Shown here: piece after piece, positions 44,834 through 58,175 of the stretch | Layout: the number at the start of each line of letters is the position of its first letter | Position numbering within the stretch: the first letter of the stretch is position 1 | Assembly: GCF_030272615.1 (NCBI RefSeq) | Contig: NC_081414.1 | Location: forward strand, 51,303,136-51,367,135 | Direction: 5' to 3' | DNA from: Cryptomeria japonica | Lineage: Eukaryota > Streptophyta > Pinopsida > Cupressales > Cupressaceae | DNA length: 64,000 bases | Notes under the pieces: model-generated | Told to the model about the DNA's origin: nothing | The model's input: only the letters and a program-made list of their open reading frames with translations | The model's database searches: none | Program-made: the position numbers and the translations under genes

Positions 44834-46526
44834 TTGCTCTTTACAGATGACATAATTATTTGTAAAAATTTCTCAAAAATTTGTTGTCACGAGTACTAAC
44901 AACATTCTTAGGTAACCTATATAATCTAAAAATACCCTTAAAGAATAAATTCTCAATTTGGGAAGCCTTGAAGTTAGAGAATATGACATAAAATATGCAT
45001 ACATGGAGAGTCTATCCACAACCACAACAATGTAGTGTTTTCCATTGATCTTGGTTAACTCAATGACAAAGTCCATAAATATACTTTCCTATTTTTTCTT
45101 AGGAAGATGTAATGGTTGAATTAGGATTGTAGGAAAGACTTGTTCTACCTTTTTTTAATGGCAAGATGAACATCCCTTAATTTTCTTGAGCACAAACCAT
45201 TGTATTCCTTTCTAGGAGAATCTCTCTCGGATATATTTTTATGTCTTAAAATACCCAAATTCCCAACCAATGGGCCCCTAAAATATTTTCCTTCATTTTT
45301 TACTCTAGAATCAAAAATATCTTCTCCCTATGTACAATTAGGTCTCTTTCCACTTTGAAAATGTCATATTGTACTCTTCCATTTGGTAACTAGCAGTAAA
45401 CCATTCTTGGTATATTCAAATATGATGGTGGTGATTCAATTTGCAGAGATGTCAAAAATGGAAAATAGAGTGTGTCTCTACTATAATGCATTAGTAATTG
45501 CATCATGCCTAACCTTCACATATTCAATATTACAACCATATTCTTGTAGATTTATATTCTACTTTTTTACCTACTATTTAGGTATCTCTATTTTGCAAAG
45601 TACTTAAGACTATTGTTGTTAGTCTTAACCATAATTTTTTCACACACCGAGCATTATGTAAACTTCACTAAGGTACGCATGATTTATAGCATCTCCTTAT
45701 AATAAATATAAAACTGATTTTTTACCACAGTAAGTCTCCTACTTTCAAAAGCAATGGAATATTTTTATTACGTAAAAATAGCTCCAATGCCTTCACTAGA
45801 AGCATTGCAGTTCAACATAAACAACAATAAGAAATTTAGGACAATGAGCACTAGACATTAACATATTACCTTTTTCATTTTATTGAAAGTCTACTTGATA
45901 ACATCTATCCACTTGAATGCACCCTTCTTAATTAGTTCTATGAGTGATACTATGTGCTAAGATAATCTTTTATCAAACATAGTAGCTACATGATCCTAAG
46001 AATCATCTTAATTGTGATACATTCTTTGGGGTTGGACTTTCTAAATCAACTTGGATGTTCTATTGGTCCACTAGGACTCCTTGTTCATTGATGAGATGTT
46101 TGAAAAATAGAATCTCCATAAACCCAAACCCACAATTTGATTATTTAGCAAAGAATGAGTGTTTCTCTAGTATGTTGAACACTTCATCCAAACGCTTTAG
46201 CTACCTCTCCCAAGTTATACTATATATCAAAATATTATCAAAAAAATCTAGGGGAAAAATTCTTAATTACTTGTTCATGCGTCATTGAAAGGTTGTCTAA
46301 TAATTAGTCAAATTGAAGGGCATGACTAGAAACTTGAAATATCCATCACAATACCTAAAGTAGTATTTTAAAAATGTTCTCCCTCATTTTTATTTGATGG
46401 TATAATTAGCACACATCAATCTTTGAGAAGCGTACAATGCCATGTAGCTCATCTACCATTTTATCAATCCATGTGATATGATATCTATTCTTGATTATTT
46501 TCTTATTTAATGCTCGGTATTCAACA
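44834..46526 (-). pseudogene. Element E integrase N-part, RNase H and RT C-part, heavily decayed
   Basis: The minus strand reads the integrase core start (IFMDFVIEL then HYIVVVVDRLSMYAYF) at about 44990-45080, preceded by the remains of the zinc finger. Scattered RNase H and linker motifs occur to about 45900, and RT remains lie to 46526. The YxDD box near 46230 reads FFDN and is inactive. The last codons, EYRALN near 46505-46526, are the middle of the RT finger motif. The preceding codons are on the far side of copia C at 60167. Confidence 0.8.
46522..46526. other. Target duplication CAACA of copia C, left copy
   Basis: CAACA is repeated at 60162-60166. Joining E across this duplication restores the RT finger reading frame. 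Confidence 0.93.
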
Positions 46527-47709
46527 TGTTGGCAATATGCTAAAATTGCTTATGTGTTGTCATTGATGTCAACATTGTGCTCTGGTTGGATACGGTTCTT
46601 TCCCGGTTGGTCACTGCTATCCCAGTTAGACTTGGTTATCAGTGATTATGATTCGGTATGATCAGATTAGTTGTTGAACGGATTTGGATGGTTATTCAGG
46701 TTGGTTATATACTTGTCACATTCAATTAGTTCATGATTTGGTGCTCTGGAAGCTATCGCTTATGTTCTGGATTACTGTTGGTATTTCCTGGTACCAGTTA
46801 GCTTTACCGATTGGTGATATTCGATGATTTGGTTAACTAATTTTGGTCTAGCTTGTAGAAATGGTTCCTAACATGTTAAAGGCATTCTTGATTGTGTCCT
46901 AATTGTTTGGTGGCTTCGCATTGGCTGGCATGATGATTTGGTGGTCCTATTTGGATCTAGTTGGTTATTCTGTGTTATTGCACTGAGGGTTTCTACCAGC
47001 TGGTGAAACGTGTTGATATAGGTCTTAGCAGAATTTCCAGTGGATATATGTAAATAATAATATTGGTCTGGTGGTATCGTGTGATGTAATTTTTTTAATT
47101 ATGGTTTATGGGTTTAGGGTTTAGCTGACCTTGTTATCAAGGTTGATGATTTGTATTTATAGGTGACTTATTCATGTAATTTGAAGAGGACGATGTCAAT
47201 ATGGTTATGTTTGCATTATCAAAGAGAGGTTTATGTGCGAATAAGATATATCATTCACTGAAGGTTTGAGATGGTTTTAGTATTGCAGGGCAGACATTTG
47301 TGCTTAACCGGAACTATATCAAGCATTGAGAGATGCTACTTTCACAATTCATTTTGTCTGGATTGTAGTCTGATGTTTATGTAAGTTAGTGAGACTTCTT
47401 TTTGTGATGAGCAGTGAGCTCTAGGTGGTTGTCCTGATTGCAAGTGCAATCCCCATTATAATTATTTCACATACTACTACAGATATCTGGCTATGGGTAG
47501 GGTTTCCCATTGTGGTTTTTCCCTTTACTGGGTTTCCCACGTCAAAATTATTGGCGTTGTGTGTTATGTGCTTTCATGCTTTATCTTTCACTATTCTATT
47601 TATATTATGCTCCGGTAAATGGTTTATAACTTGCATTAATTTCTTATACTTGTGGAAAACTGATTCACCCCCCCCTCTCATTTTTCTCCCGGTATCAGAG
47701 ATTCTAACA
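46527..47709 (+). repeat. Copia C 5' LTR
   Basis: 1183 bp, TGTTGGCAATATGC to GATTCTAACA. About 35 bp present in the 3' copy near 52140-52175 are missing here. TATA-like sequence at about 47154-47161; C-run with CTCTCA near 47667-47680. Confidence 0.94.
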
Positions 47710-47711
47710 AT

Positions 47712-47724
47712 TGGTATCAAAGCA
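47712..47724 (+). other. Copia C primer-binding site
   Basis: TGGTATCAAAGCA, initiator-methionine type, two bases from the LTR end. Confidence 0.9.
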
Positions 47725-47763
47725 AGGTCCTCTCTGTAGAAGCTTAACTTCTTGAGGAGATTG

Positions 47764-48887
47764 ATGGCATCAAATTCTACATTCAATCCCTACCGGAAGG
47801 AGAGTCCCGGATTTGATGGTACAAATTGCAATATATGGAAGGAGTGAATGAAGATTCATCTGAGATATCTTGGAGCTGAAGTTTGGGAGATAATAGAGAA
47901 AGGGTATACACCTCGTGATCCTAATTTTGGAACTCCGGCAACTATTGATGAATAGAAGAAGTTGATAATGATGTCAGAGTGAAAGAAGCATTGTTAAGTG
48001 CCCTATCAGATGAGAAGTTGTTAAATGTCATAGAACTAGAAAATACAAAGCAGATTTGGTTGAAGCTTGAAACTCTTTATGAGGGTGACCAAGCAGTAAA
48101 GATTGCAAAACTTGAAGGTTACCGAGTGAGATATGAAACTTTGAAGATGGAAGAAGATGAGAAGATAAATTCTTTCATGGATAGAGTGAATGAGATTGTC
48201 GTGGGAATCAAATGTTGTATTGGAAATGTTAATGAGGATGATGTTGTGTCAAAGATTCTAAGAGTTCTACCTTCGGCTTACAAAACAAAGGCTACTATAG
48301 TAAATGAACTTCGGACAATGTCAAATACCCATGTTACCTGAGATACATTACTTGGGAAATTGACTACTTTTGAACTTGAGGAACTAGGAGATCAGAGTGT
48401 TACTAAAACTAAGACTGCATTTAGAGCATCTGCTTCCAGTAAGAAGAAGATAGATTGGAAGGAGTTATATGCTAAAGAATTGGAAGACACTGAGAGAGAA
48501 GACAGAGAAATTGAAGAGTTGGAAGCCCTAATTGCCAGAAGAATCCCTAAAGGACCAGGTGGGAGTAAGTATGAAGGAAAAGTTCCTTTTAAATGTTTTT
48601 CATCCAATAACATTAGTCATTTTGCTTCTAGATGTCCTGAAGGAGCTGCTAGGAATCAAGAAAGATTTATGAGGAATTATAAACCTAATCCGAAATATCA
48701 TAGCAGACCTAGATTTAGAAGGAATAAGGATAAGTCATGTTACTATGCTGGTAATGATGATTTTGGTATTACTGATGATGATGATGATGATGATGAACCT
48801 GTGAGTGGATTCGATAATGGAAGCTCCGATAAAGATTGGATCTTTATGGCTATCAAGGATGATTCTTTGGAACCTATCATTGATTGA
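47764..48887 (+). pseudogene. Copia C gag, broken
   Basis: ATG 47764 opens gag, with stops near 47846 (TGA at a Trp position of the family), 47955 and 48340. Open stretches cover 47979-48341 and 48360-48887. The zinc knuckle has lost its second Cys: it reads CFSSNN where CFxCNK is expected, followed by SHFASRCPE. An Asp-rich run is encoded by GAT repeats at about 48774-48795. Confidence 0.86.
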
Positions 48888-50500
48888 AATCATTCTGAGG
48901 AGAAGGCTCTAGCTGCTAAAATTGAAGAGAAGGATGAATGGGTTATAGATAGTGGATGCTCACATCACATGATTGGCGAAAAGAGGAAATTCCTATCTTT
49001 GCAAGAATTTGATGGTCAGATTTGGAGACAACAAGGCATGTAGGATCAAAGGTAAAGGAAAAATATCCTTGGATGGTAAGACTAATACTGACAATATTTA
49101 TTATGTTGAAGGTTTGAAGCATAATCTTTTGAGTGTAGGTTAGATGGTGGATAGAGGATTTCATTTACAATTCAAAGATGGAAAGTGCAAGATTATCAAT
49201 AGATCTGGTTTGAAAATTACATCTAGAACTCAGACCAAAGGAAACATCTTTCATTTGAACTCCGGTGAGAAGGCCTGCTTGATTTCTCAGATTGATGAAA
49301 GTTGGCTATGGCATAAGAGGATGTGTCACATGAATTTTTATTGCATAGTGAAGATGAGTTCAACTCAAGTTGTCAGAGATTTTCCCAAGATTATCATACC
49401 TCATAATCCGGTATGTAGAATGTCAAATGGGTAAGCAAGTTATAACTTCTTTCAAAAGCATACATGATAGATCCAATGAAATTCTTGATCTTATTCATAT
49501 TGATCTGTGTGGACCGACAAGGACAAAAAAATTTCAAAGCGATAGATACTTTATGTTGCTTATTGATGATTACTCTAGAATGATGTGGGTTGCATTTTTG
49601 AAAGAAAAATCAGAAGCTCTCAAGAAATTCAAAATTTTCAAAGCTATGGTTGAGACAGAAACGGGATTGAAGATAAAATGTTTAAGATCATATCAAGGCA
49701 GTGAATTTACATTCGGTGAGTTCAACAACTTTTGTGAGAAGCATGGAATCACAAGACAATTTTCTGCACCTAGAACTCCACAGCAGAATGGAATAGTGGA
49801 AAGGAAGAACATAACTATCTTAGATGCTGCAAGGTCAATGATGATGGAAGCCAAATTTCCTAATATCTATTGGAGAGAAGATGTCAATACTGTGGTATAC
49901 ACTTTCAACAAAGTACACATAAAAGGTGATACTGGTAAGAGTTCTTATGGATTATGGTTCGGTCATACTCCTACTGTCAGATATTTCAAATTTTTGGAAG
50001 CAAATGCTATATTAGAAGAGCTAATGCACTAGGGAAATTTGATCCTAGATGTGATGAAGGAATATTTTTGGGTTATTCTACTAAGAATAAATCATATAGA
50101 TGTTATAACAAAAGACTGAATAGGATAATGGAAAGTATAAATCTCAAAGTGGATGAGCAAGGTAATAATCAAATCAGATCATATGACTATGGACCAAAAG
50201 ATGAGATTGTCATAGCAGAACCGATTGTGCAAGAATCAGTTCAGAGCATTGATCTAGTTGCTTTGGTAACATCAGAAAATTCCACAGTGACTATTGATGA
50301 GCAGAAAGAGATAGAAAGTCAAGATAATTCAAAGACTCCCAAGTATGTGAAGCTGAATCATTGGAGATAAGAGGAAAGGTGTGATGACAAGAAGCAGGCT
50401 AGTTGTTGAAGAGGTATGTTTAATTTCTCAAATTAAACCAGAATCATTTATTGAAGCAAGTAAAGATACGAATTGGATGAGAGCTATGGAAGAAGAATTA
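48888..50500 (+). pseudogene. Copia C protease and integrase, broken
   Basis: The protease loop WVIDSGCSHHMIG lies at about 48938-48976. The pre-integrase motif WLWHKRMCHMNF follows at 49303. Core motifs are HIDLCGP (Asp), LRSYQGSEF where the second catalytic Asp is Tyr, and QNGIVERKN (Glu). Stops at about 48885, 49042 and 49142 and frame changes near 49420 and 49990 break the frame. Confidence 0.86.
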
Positions 50501-51323
50501 AATTAGATAGAAAAGAATAAAACATGGGAATTGGTTCCTAGACCTAAAGATAAAAATGTTATTGGAACCAAATGGGTTTTTAGGAATAAATTAAATGAGG
50601 AAGTCCAGGTTGTAAGAAACAAGGCTAGATTGGTTTGCAAATTGTCTAAGGAAGATGAATCTCTGAGAGTGAACCCATCTAGATACAAATCAATGATTGG
50701 TGGATTGTTGTACTTAACTCAAACCAAACCGGGTATAATGAATATTGTTTGCATTGCTTCTAGATTTCAGTTTGATCCAAGAGGAAGTCATGATATTGTT
50801 GTTAAAAGAATATTCAGATATTTGGCAGTAACAACAGATTATGGGTTATGGTATCCAAAGGATGATGATTTCAGATTATGTGCCTATGCAGACTCAAATT
50901 GGGTAGGAGATGTGGATGACTGGAAGAGCACTATCGGTGGTGCATTCTTTCTTGGGAAGAAGTTTCTTTCATGGCTCAACAAGAAACAATCATGCATTTC
51001 ATTATCTACTATTGAAGTTGAATGTGTAGCGATTGCAACTAACTGCACTCAAATTTTATGGATGTTTGCAAATGTTGAAGGATATAAGGGTAAGTTATAA
51101 TGAGCCTATTGTTATTCACTGTGATAATACTAATGCTATTGATATGTCAAAGAATCTGGTATTTCATTCCAAATCAAAACACATTTCTATAAGGTATAAT
51201 TTTTTGAAGGAAAAGGTTGAAGCAAAGGAACTCAGATTGGTTTATGTGCCTACTAAGGAACATATTGTAGATATTCTAACAAAACCATTGCCTAAAGATA
51301 CTTTTGAATATCTTAGAGATTAG
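50501..51323 (+). pseudogene. Copia C RT-RNase H with the RT core deleted in frame
   Basis: The frame 50531-51100 starts with the RT N-terminus ([24 protein letters not shown]) and passes straight to LSKEDESLRVNPSRYKSMIGG, which belongs after the polymerase domain. About 0.6 kb present in sister elements, including the DVKCAF and VDD boxes, is missing, yet the frame is kept. RNase H follows: AYADSNW, HCDNTNAID and the end IVDILTKPLP, in two frames. Confidence 0.88.
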
Positions 51324-51603
51324 TTGGGGGTCACCACCCCTCCGAAAGAGACTTAGAAATGCAAGGATGCATCAATCCGGTGAGCTTATCAGAAACATCT
51401 TCTGATCTGGGTTGATGGGATGATGTTGCTACTCAGGAGGAGTAGTTGGTTGTTTGGTTTGGCATCAGCCCTTTGTCATTGATGTCAAAGGGGGGGATAG
51501 TGTTCATGTGAAAATCAGAAAATCTTAGGGGAGATTGTTGGCATTCCTTGGCACTTGGATGTTTTTTACATTCAGTGTTGCCATCAATGCCAAATGGGGA
51601 GAT
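51324..51603 (+). other. Copia C 3' untranslated stretch with two polypurine tracts
   Basis: TCAAAGGGGGGGATA at about 51485 and CAAATGGGGAGAT ending at 51603 form the doubled polypurine arrangement of the family. No gene. Confidence 0.75.
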
Positions 51604-52649
51604 TGTTGGCAATATGCTGAAATTGCTTGTGTTATCATTGATGTCAACACTGTGCTCCGATTGGATATGTTTCTTTCTCGGTTGGTTATTGATATCCTGG
51701 TGGATTTGTCCCGGTTGGACTTGGTTATCAGTGATTCTGATCCGGTATGATCAGATTGGTTGTTTTGGTTTTGGATGGTTATTCAGGTTGGTTATATGCT
51801 TGTCATATTCAGTTGGTTCATGATTTGGTGCTCTAGAAGCTATCGCTTATGTTCTGGATTACCAGTTGGTATTTCCTGGTACCGGTTAGCTTTACCAGTT
51901 AGTGATATTCGATGATTTGGTTAACTGATTTTGGTCCGACTTATAGAAATGGTTCATAACATGCTAAAGGCATTCTTGATTGTGTCCTAACTGTTTGGTG
52001 GCTTTGCATTGGTTGGAGTGATGATTTGGTGATCCTATTTAGATCCAATTGGTTATTCTGTGTTATTGCACTGAGGATTTCTACCGGTTTGTGAAACATG
52101 TTGATATAGGTCTTAGCAGAATTTCCGATAGATATAATTCATTGGGAATTTGAATTAGGTCCATGATATGTAATGTAAATCATAATATTGGTCTGGTGGT
52201 ATCGTGTGATTTAATTTTTGTAATTATGGTTTATGGGTTTAGGGTTTAGCCGACCTTGTTATCAAGGTTGATGATCTATATTTATAGGTGACTTATTCAT
52301 GTAATTTGAAGAGGATGATGTCGGTATGGTTATGTCTGCTTGATCAGAGAGAGTTTTATGTGCGAACAAGATATATCATTCAGTGAAGGTTTGAGATAGT
52401 TTTAGTATTGCAGGGAAGACATATGTGCTTAACCAGAACTGTATCAAGCATTAGGAGATGCTACTTTCACAGTTCATTTTGTCTAGATTGTAGTTTGATG
52501 TTTATGTAAGTTAGTGAGACTTATTTTTGTGATGAGAAGTGAGCTCTAAGCGGTTGTCCTGATTGCAAGTGCAATCCCCGTTGTAATTATTTCACACATT
52601 GTTGCAGAAGTATTATCTGACTGTGGGTAGGGTTTCCCACCGTGGTTTT
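51604..52649 (+). repeat. Copia C 3' LTR, first part
   Basis: Matches the 5' LTR from TGTTGGC up to CCACCGTGGTTTT, where copia D begins. TATA-like TATATTTATA at 52277-52286. Confidence 0.93.
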
Positions 52650-54052
52650 TGTTGGCATTTGCATGAACATTGCATTAATGAAATGTTATGTTGTCATTGA
52701 TGTCATATAGCTGGTAATGATATTGTTGTTTTGTAACTGGTAGGAAGAGCTAGTGAAGGGAACTGTAATCGGTAGGTGAGTTTGTGGAGTGAATCGGTAT
52801 TGCTAAGTATTGGAGAGTTGAACCGGTAAACCCTACCTGTTGATTTGATAAACCCTAAACGATTAAATTGGTTTTATTGGTTTATGATCTAATGATTAGC
52901 AGTAATGATTATGACACATATGCATATTGTATGAAGAGAGTTTCAAAGGGTTTTGGCGTGTTAAGATAACATTTTTTATCTTGGGAATGAGCAAGTATAT
53001 TGCATGTAATGCAAAACGTGTGATGAGTTACTGAGTTTCATGAAGCAGTGATCAAGGAGCGGTCGAGACTTTCTTGAATGATGTACAAAGATTGTTATGT
53101 AATCCAACGATCATACTTGAACCGATTTATTTGTAATCTCTATGAGAGGATTAGGTTTTTGTTGTGTTACCGACCTATTGATTTGTTTATAAGGTCGATG
53201 AGTTGTTTTGTTTCAGAGTTGGCAAAGTTTTAGTTGAGTGTGTGGTTGTCAAACTGGATGATGTATCTGCAATTTTTATAAAGGCAGATAGGAGCATGAA
53301 AAGGATCTGAACAAGCAAGTATAGTGCTATTCAAACAGATCAGAAAACTCATGTTGTTTCTAAAAATTACAACAGTAAAATCCCCTAACCGAGTAAGCTC
53401 TAACAAGCTTAGTGTTATTCAAATCCTCTAACCAGGTGGTCCATTAGCTTGGATTTCAAATCCTCTACCGAGGTTACTCCTCATAGGGTATTGCTTCCAA
53501 TAGGGCATTATAGTCAATCCCTTAACTGAGTGGTCCCTAACAGGATTTGTTCTTAACATGACTTTTTGTAAAGCTTTAACAGGCTTGGCTCCTAACAGGG
53601 CGAACTTCAGAAGAGTTCAGATAGTTAACTTTTGAGACTCATCTCATCATGGTTTTTCCCATTTGGGTTTCCACGTCAAAAATATTGTGTCAAGTGGTGA
53701 ATGTTTTTGTGGTTATGTTTACTATGGTTGAATTGCTTAACTACTTAATCCACTTTGATAAGTCATGTTAACTGACAACAATCTGAAATGAGGTTTTACT
53801 TATGTCAATAAAGTATTTGGATGTTTGTGAGTTTCAAGTTGTTTGTTGTTAATCTGTTGTAATAGACAACTGGTTTATCTTGACAGTGATATTGCATTTA
53901 TAGTTTAGTGATTTAACTTGTCAGTTTAAAGTTTGTTTTGAGAGGTTGATTCTGAGATTGGTGAAAGTTTATATCAATTTTTCTATCTACTGATTCACCC
54001 CCCCCCCCCTCTCAGTAGTTGACCGGATCCTTATTCTTTTATCATACCATCA
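52650..54052 (+). repeat. Copia D 5' LTR
   Basis: 1403 bp. TATAAAG at about 53277. A stretch at 53370-53640 holds short repeats of CTAACAGG/AACCGAGTGG type. C-run with CTCTCAG near 53998-54016. Confidence 0.94.
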
Positions 54053-54054
54053 AT

Positions 54055-54067
54055 TGGTATCAGAACT
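54055..54067 (+). other. Copia D primer-binding site
   Basis: TGGTATCAGAACT, methionine-type with changes near its 3' end. Confidence 0.85.
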
Positions 54068-54122
54068 TCTCGGGTCCTCTAAGGTCTAAGCCTAACGGCT
54101 TGAGGTAAAGATTTTGTAGAAC

Positions 54123-55092
54123 ATGATGAAGAAGGAAGGTCCAAAGTTTAACAGATAGAACTACAGAATATAGAGTGATAGAATGAAAATTTATATCAAG
54201 AGTCTTGGAAATCAATACTCAGAACATGTTGGTACTCAATATGTTGCACCTAGTGGGATTATGACTGATGATTAGAAGAAAGAGCAACAAGAAAACAATC
54301 AAGCACTGGATTCTATTATTAGTTCTTTGTCTAATGCAGAATATGTTGATGTCCATGGTCTGGAGACTGCATATGAGGTATGGAAGAAACTTGAAGATAT
54401 ATATAGCGGCGATGAACATGTGAAGACTGCCAAGGAAGAGAGTCTAAGAGGAAAGTTTGATGACATGCAGATGGCTGAAGGTGAGAATATCCAACAGTAT
54501 GGTCAAAGGATAAAAGAGATAGTTGGTGAGACTAAGAGTGTTGGTGGTAAAGTGGAAGATGCCATAGTGGTTAGTAAGGTGTTGAGAACCCTGCTATTGG
54601 TCTACGCTATCCGAGTTGCAGCCATTCAGGAGCTAAAATCAATTGACAAAACTAAGGTAACCCTTGACTCCATCATTGGTAAGCTTACTGCTTTTGAATT
54701 AAATGGTTATGATGGCAGTGTTTAGAAATTTGAGTCTGCATTTAGAGCTTCAATTTCTAACCCATCTATGAGGAAAAGTAGAGATGCCAGTAACAGTTAT
54801 CAATCTAGATCCAATAGAGAAGTTGATGATGAAGAAAAGTTTGGTTGAGCTTGAAGCATTGTTGGCCAAGCGGTTTCCCAGAGGTACCGGTAAGTGTAGA
54901 GGTAAATTACCTTTGAAATGTTTTGCATGCAACAAGATTGGACACATTGCAACTAACCGTCCTAATGGTGATAATGAGCACAAGAGATAGAAGTTCAAAA
55001 AGTACAAGGGAAAAGGCAAAATAGATTGTCTTATTGCAGTTGATGGTGGTATCACTGATGAGGAATCTAAGGGTGATGCTAATGAAGACATT
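54123..55092 (+). pseudogene. Copia D gag, broken
   Basis: ATG 54123 is in frame with the open stretch 54327-54725 (capsid; YEVWKKLEDIYSGDE, QQYGQRIKEIV), with stops near 54157, 54172 and 54273. The knuckle at about 54918-54960 reads CFACNKIGHIATNR: the final Cys is Arg, so zinc binding is impaired. Confidence 0.86.
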
Positions 55093-56671
55093 GTGTTTGT
55101 ATCCATTAAAGAGGAAACATCTGCTCAGAAGGATTTAGTTTCTTGCATGGATAATTTTGATGATTGGATCATTGATAGTGGTTGTTCACATCACATGATC
55201 GGTGATCAAAGCAAATTTCTTTCTTTGAAGGAATTTGATGGTGCAGTTGTAAGATTTGGTACTGACTCACCCTGCATGGTTAAAGGTAAGGGAACTATTT
55301 CTCTTAATGGAAAGAGCAGTGCAGATGATGTCTACTGGGTTGAAGGATTAAAGAACAATATTTTGAGTGTTGCTCAAATCAATGATAGAGGATATACATT
55401 GGAGTTTAAGAATGGTATGTGCAAAATCTATGGGAGCAAAGGTGAACTGATTGCAACCGGCAAGCAGACTAAAGGTAACATGTTTCGCTTGAATCCTAGA
55501 GCCAACAATTGTTTAATTGCTAAAGTAGATGATAGTTGGCTTTGGCATAGGATATTTTGTCATATAAATTTTGATAACATTGTTAAAGTGAGTAAGTCCA
55601 AGACAGTGAGAGGTTTGCCTCCGTTGGACAAACTAGTTAATGCTCTATGTAAGGAATGTCAGTTGGGAAAGATGACATCCTCAACTTTTAAGAGCAAATC
55701 TTTTTCAGCGGAACATCTATTAGATTTGGTTCATACATACCTTTGTGGACCAATAAGGACTAAAAGTATTCAAGGTGATAGATATTTTATGATCTTCACT
55801 GATGATTTCTCAAGAATGATGTGGGTCACATTCTTGAAGGATAAAATAGAAGCATATGGTAAGTTCATTAGCTGAAAAGGAGAGTGGTGAGAAAATAAAG
55901 TGTCTAAGGACTGATCAAGGTGGTGAATTTACTTCTGTGGAATTCACTAGATATTGTGAAGAAAATGGTATCAAACGACAACTTTCTGCACCGAGGACAA
56001 CATAGCAGAATGGTATTGTAGAGAGGAACAACCAATCAGTTGTTGAAGCTACTAGGACGATGTTGATATAGGGAGGTGTAGCAAAAACTTTCTAGAGAGA
56101 AGCTGTCAGCACAATTGTCTACGCTATGAACCGTATTTTGGTAAAAAGAGGTAAGGATAATACTCCTTATGAATATTGGTATGGTAGATCACCTAATGTT
56201 AGTTATTTCAAGATATTTGGCAGCAAATGTTTTATTAAGAGAGGTGACTATGTTAGTAAGTTTGAGGCTAAAAGTGATGAAGGTATATTTCTTGGTTATT
56301 CCACCAAGAGTAAGGCCTACAAATGTTACAACAAATAGACACAAAGAATCATTGAGAGTGTTGATGTTCAAGTGGATGAGTATCCTGAAGTCTCAGGAAA
56401 AACTAGTGTGGAGAAAAAGGATCAAGACCCTTGCATTTTGTTTTGGGAACCAGAACCCGTGAAACATGAAATTGGTAAAGAGAATGTTGTTGTACCAGTT
56501 CAACCAGAATAGGTAGATTCAAAAGAAGATGATGATAATGAAGAAGAAGAACCTGAAGATAATGATCATGTTATTCTGAGGTATGTGAGACTCAATCATA
56601 ATCCTGACTAGATTATTGGAGATAAGGTTGTTGGAGTGTGAACCAGAAGAAGAATTAGAGAAAATTCTTGC
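55093..56671 (+). pseudogene. Copia D protease and integrase, broken
   Basis: The open 260-codon stretch 55093-55875 carries the protease loop WIIDSGCSHHMIG, the pre-integrase motif DSWLWH, CKECQLGKM and the core start VHTYLCGP, where Asp of the family's HTDLCG is Tyr. The frame shifts near 55870. LRTDQGGEFTS (second Asp) and QNGIVERNN (Glu) lie at about 55910-56030 with TAG stops. The C-terminal GIFLGYSTKSKAY region is at 56126-56338. Confidence 0.86.
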
Positions 56672-58175
56672 ATGATCTCCACTATTGAGCCTAGAACTGC
56701 TAAGGAAGCATTTGGAGATGATCATTGGGTTAAAGCTATGGATGAGGAGCTTGAACAAATTGAGAAGAACAATACATGGACCCTAGTACCCAGACCGGTG
56801 AATAAAAATGTGATAGGTACTAAGTGGTTATTCAAGAACAAGTTGAATGAAGATGGTGTAGTAGTCTGAAACAAAGCTAGATTAGTTTGCAAAGGTTATG
56901 CACAGGAAGAAGGAGAAGATTATGGTGAGACTTTTGCACCAGTTGCTAGATTGGAAGGTGTCAAAAATTTACTTGCATTTGCAGCACATAAGGGATGCAA
57001 AGTATATCAGATGGATGTGAAGTCAACATTTTTGAATGGAATACTGGAAGATGAAGTATACATTGAGCAGCTAGATGGTTATGCTCTGATTGATGAAAAA
57101 TACATGGTATGTAAGTTGCACAAGGCATTATATGGATTAAAGCAAGCACCGAGAGCATGGTATGAAAGGCTTCATTCACACCTAATGAAGATAGGTTTTT
57201 AGAGAATCAGTGAAGATAGCAACATATATCTCAAATCTGAAGGAGATAAAATATTGGTTAGTGAAGTATTTGTAGATGATATCATATTTGGAGGTAATGA
57301 TAACATGAGCAATGAATTTGCAAAGAGTTTGAAATGTCTCTAGTTGGAGAGATAAAAAATTTCATAGGTTTGCAAATAAAGCAAATGAAGAGTGGTATTT
57401 TCATCACACAGTCTAAGTATGTGAAAGAGGTATTCAAGACATTTGATATGAGTGACTATAAACCAGTTGGGACACCAATGGTTACAAGATGTAAGTTGTC
57501 TAAGGAAGATGAACCCACATTGTTGATGAAAAGGAGTACAGGTCAATGATTGGGAAAGTGCACTATGTTGTTCACAACAGACCGAATATAGCTCATGCAG
57601 TTGGTCTAGTTGCTAGATTTCAGAAGAATCCAAAGGAAACACATTTGATAGCAACCAAGAGGATATTCAGATATTTAAAAGGCACTATTGACTATGGATT
57701 ATGGTATCCATATGAAGGTAACTTTGACTTGAAGGTGTATACAGATGCAGATTGGGTAGGTAATGTTGATGATAGGAAAAGAACAACCAGTGGAGCATTC
57801 TTTCTTGGAGGAAGACTTGTTTCATGGAGTAGCAAAAAGTAGAGTTGTATATCACAGTCTATTGTTGAAGCTGAGTATGTTGCAACTTATATGAATTGTA
57901 CCCAGGCTATCTGGATGAGGCACATTCTGGAAGGTTTCAAGATGAAGTTTTCAGAACCTGTAAGTATCTTATGTGACAATACTAATGCCATAAATATTTC
58001 CAAGAACCCTATTTTGCATGCACGAACCAAGCATATTGAATTGAAGTATCATTTATTGAGGGAAAAAGTGCAGAGTAAATATGTGATCTTGGAGCATGTT
58101 TCTACCAAGGAGCGGCTTGCAAATATCTTTACTAAACCTCCGCCTAAGACTACTTTTGAGTATCTTAGAAGTTAG
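56672..58175 (+). pseudogene. Copia D reverse transcriptase and RNase H, broken
   Basis: RT motifs [23 protein letters not shown] and [11 protein letters not shown] are present. Stops lie near 56867 and 57200, with frameshifts near 57330 and 57540. RNase H at 57546-58175 has YTDADWVGN, a TAG before SCISQS near 57840, LCDNTNAIN and ANIFTKPPP, where the last catalytic Asp of the usual ADIFTK box is Asn. Confidence 0.87.
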
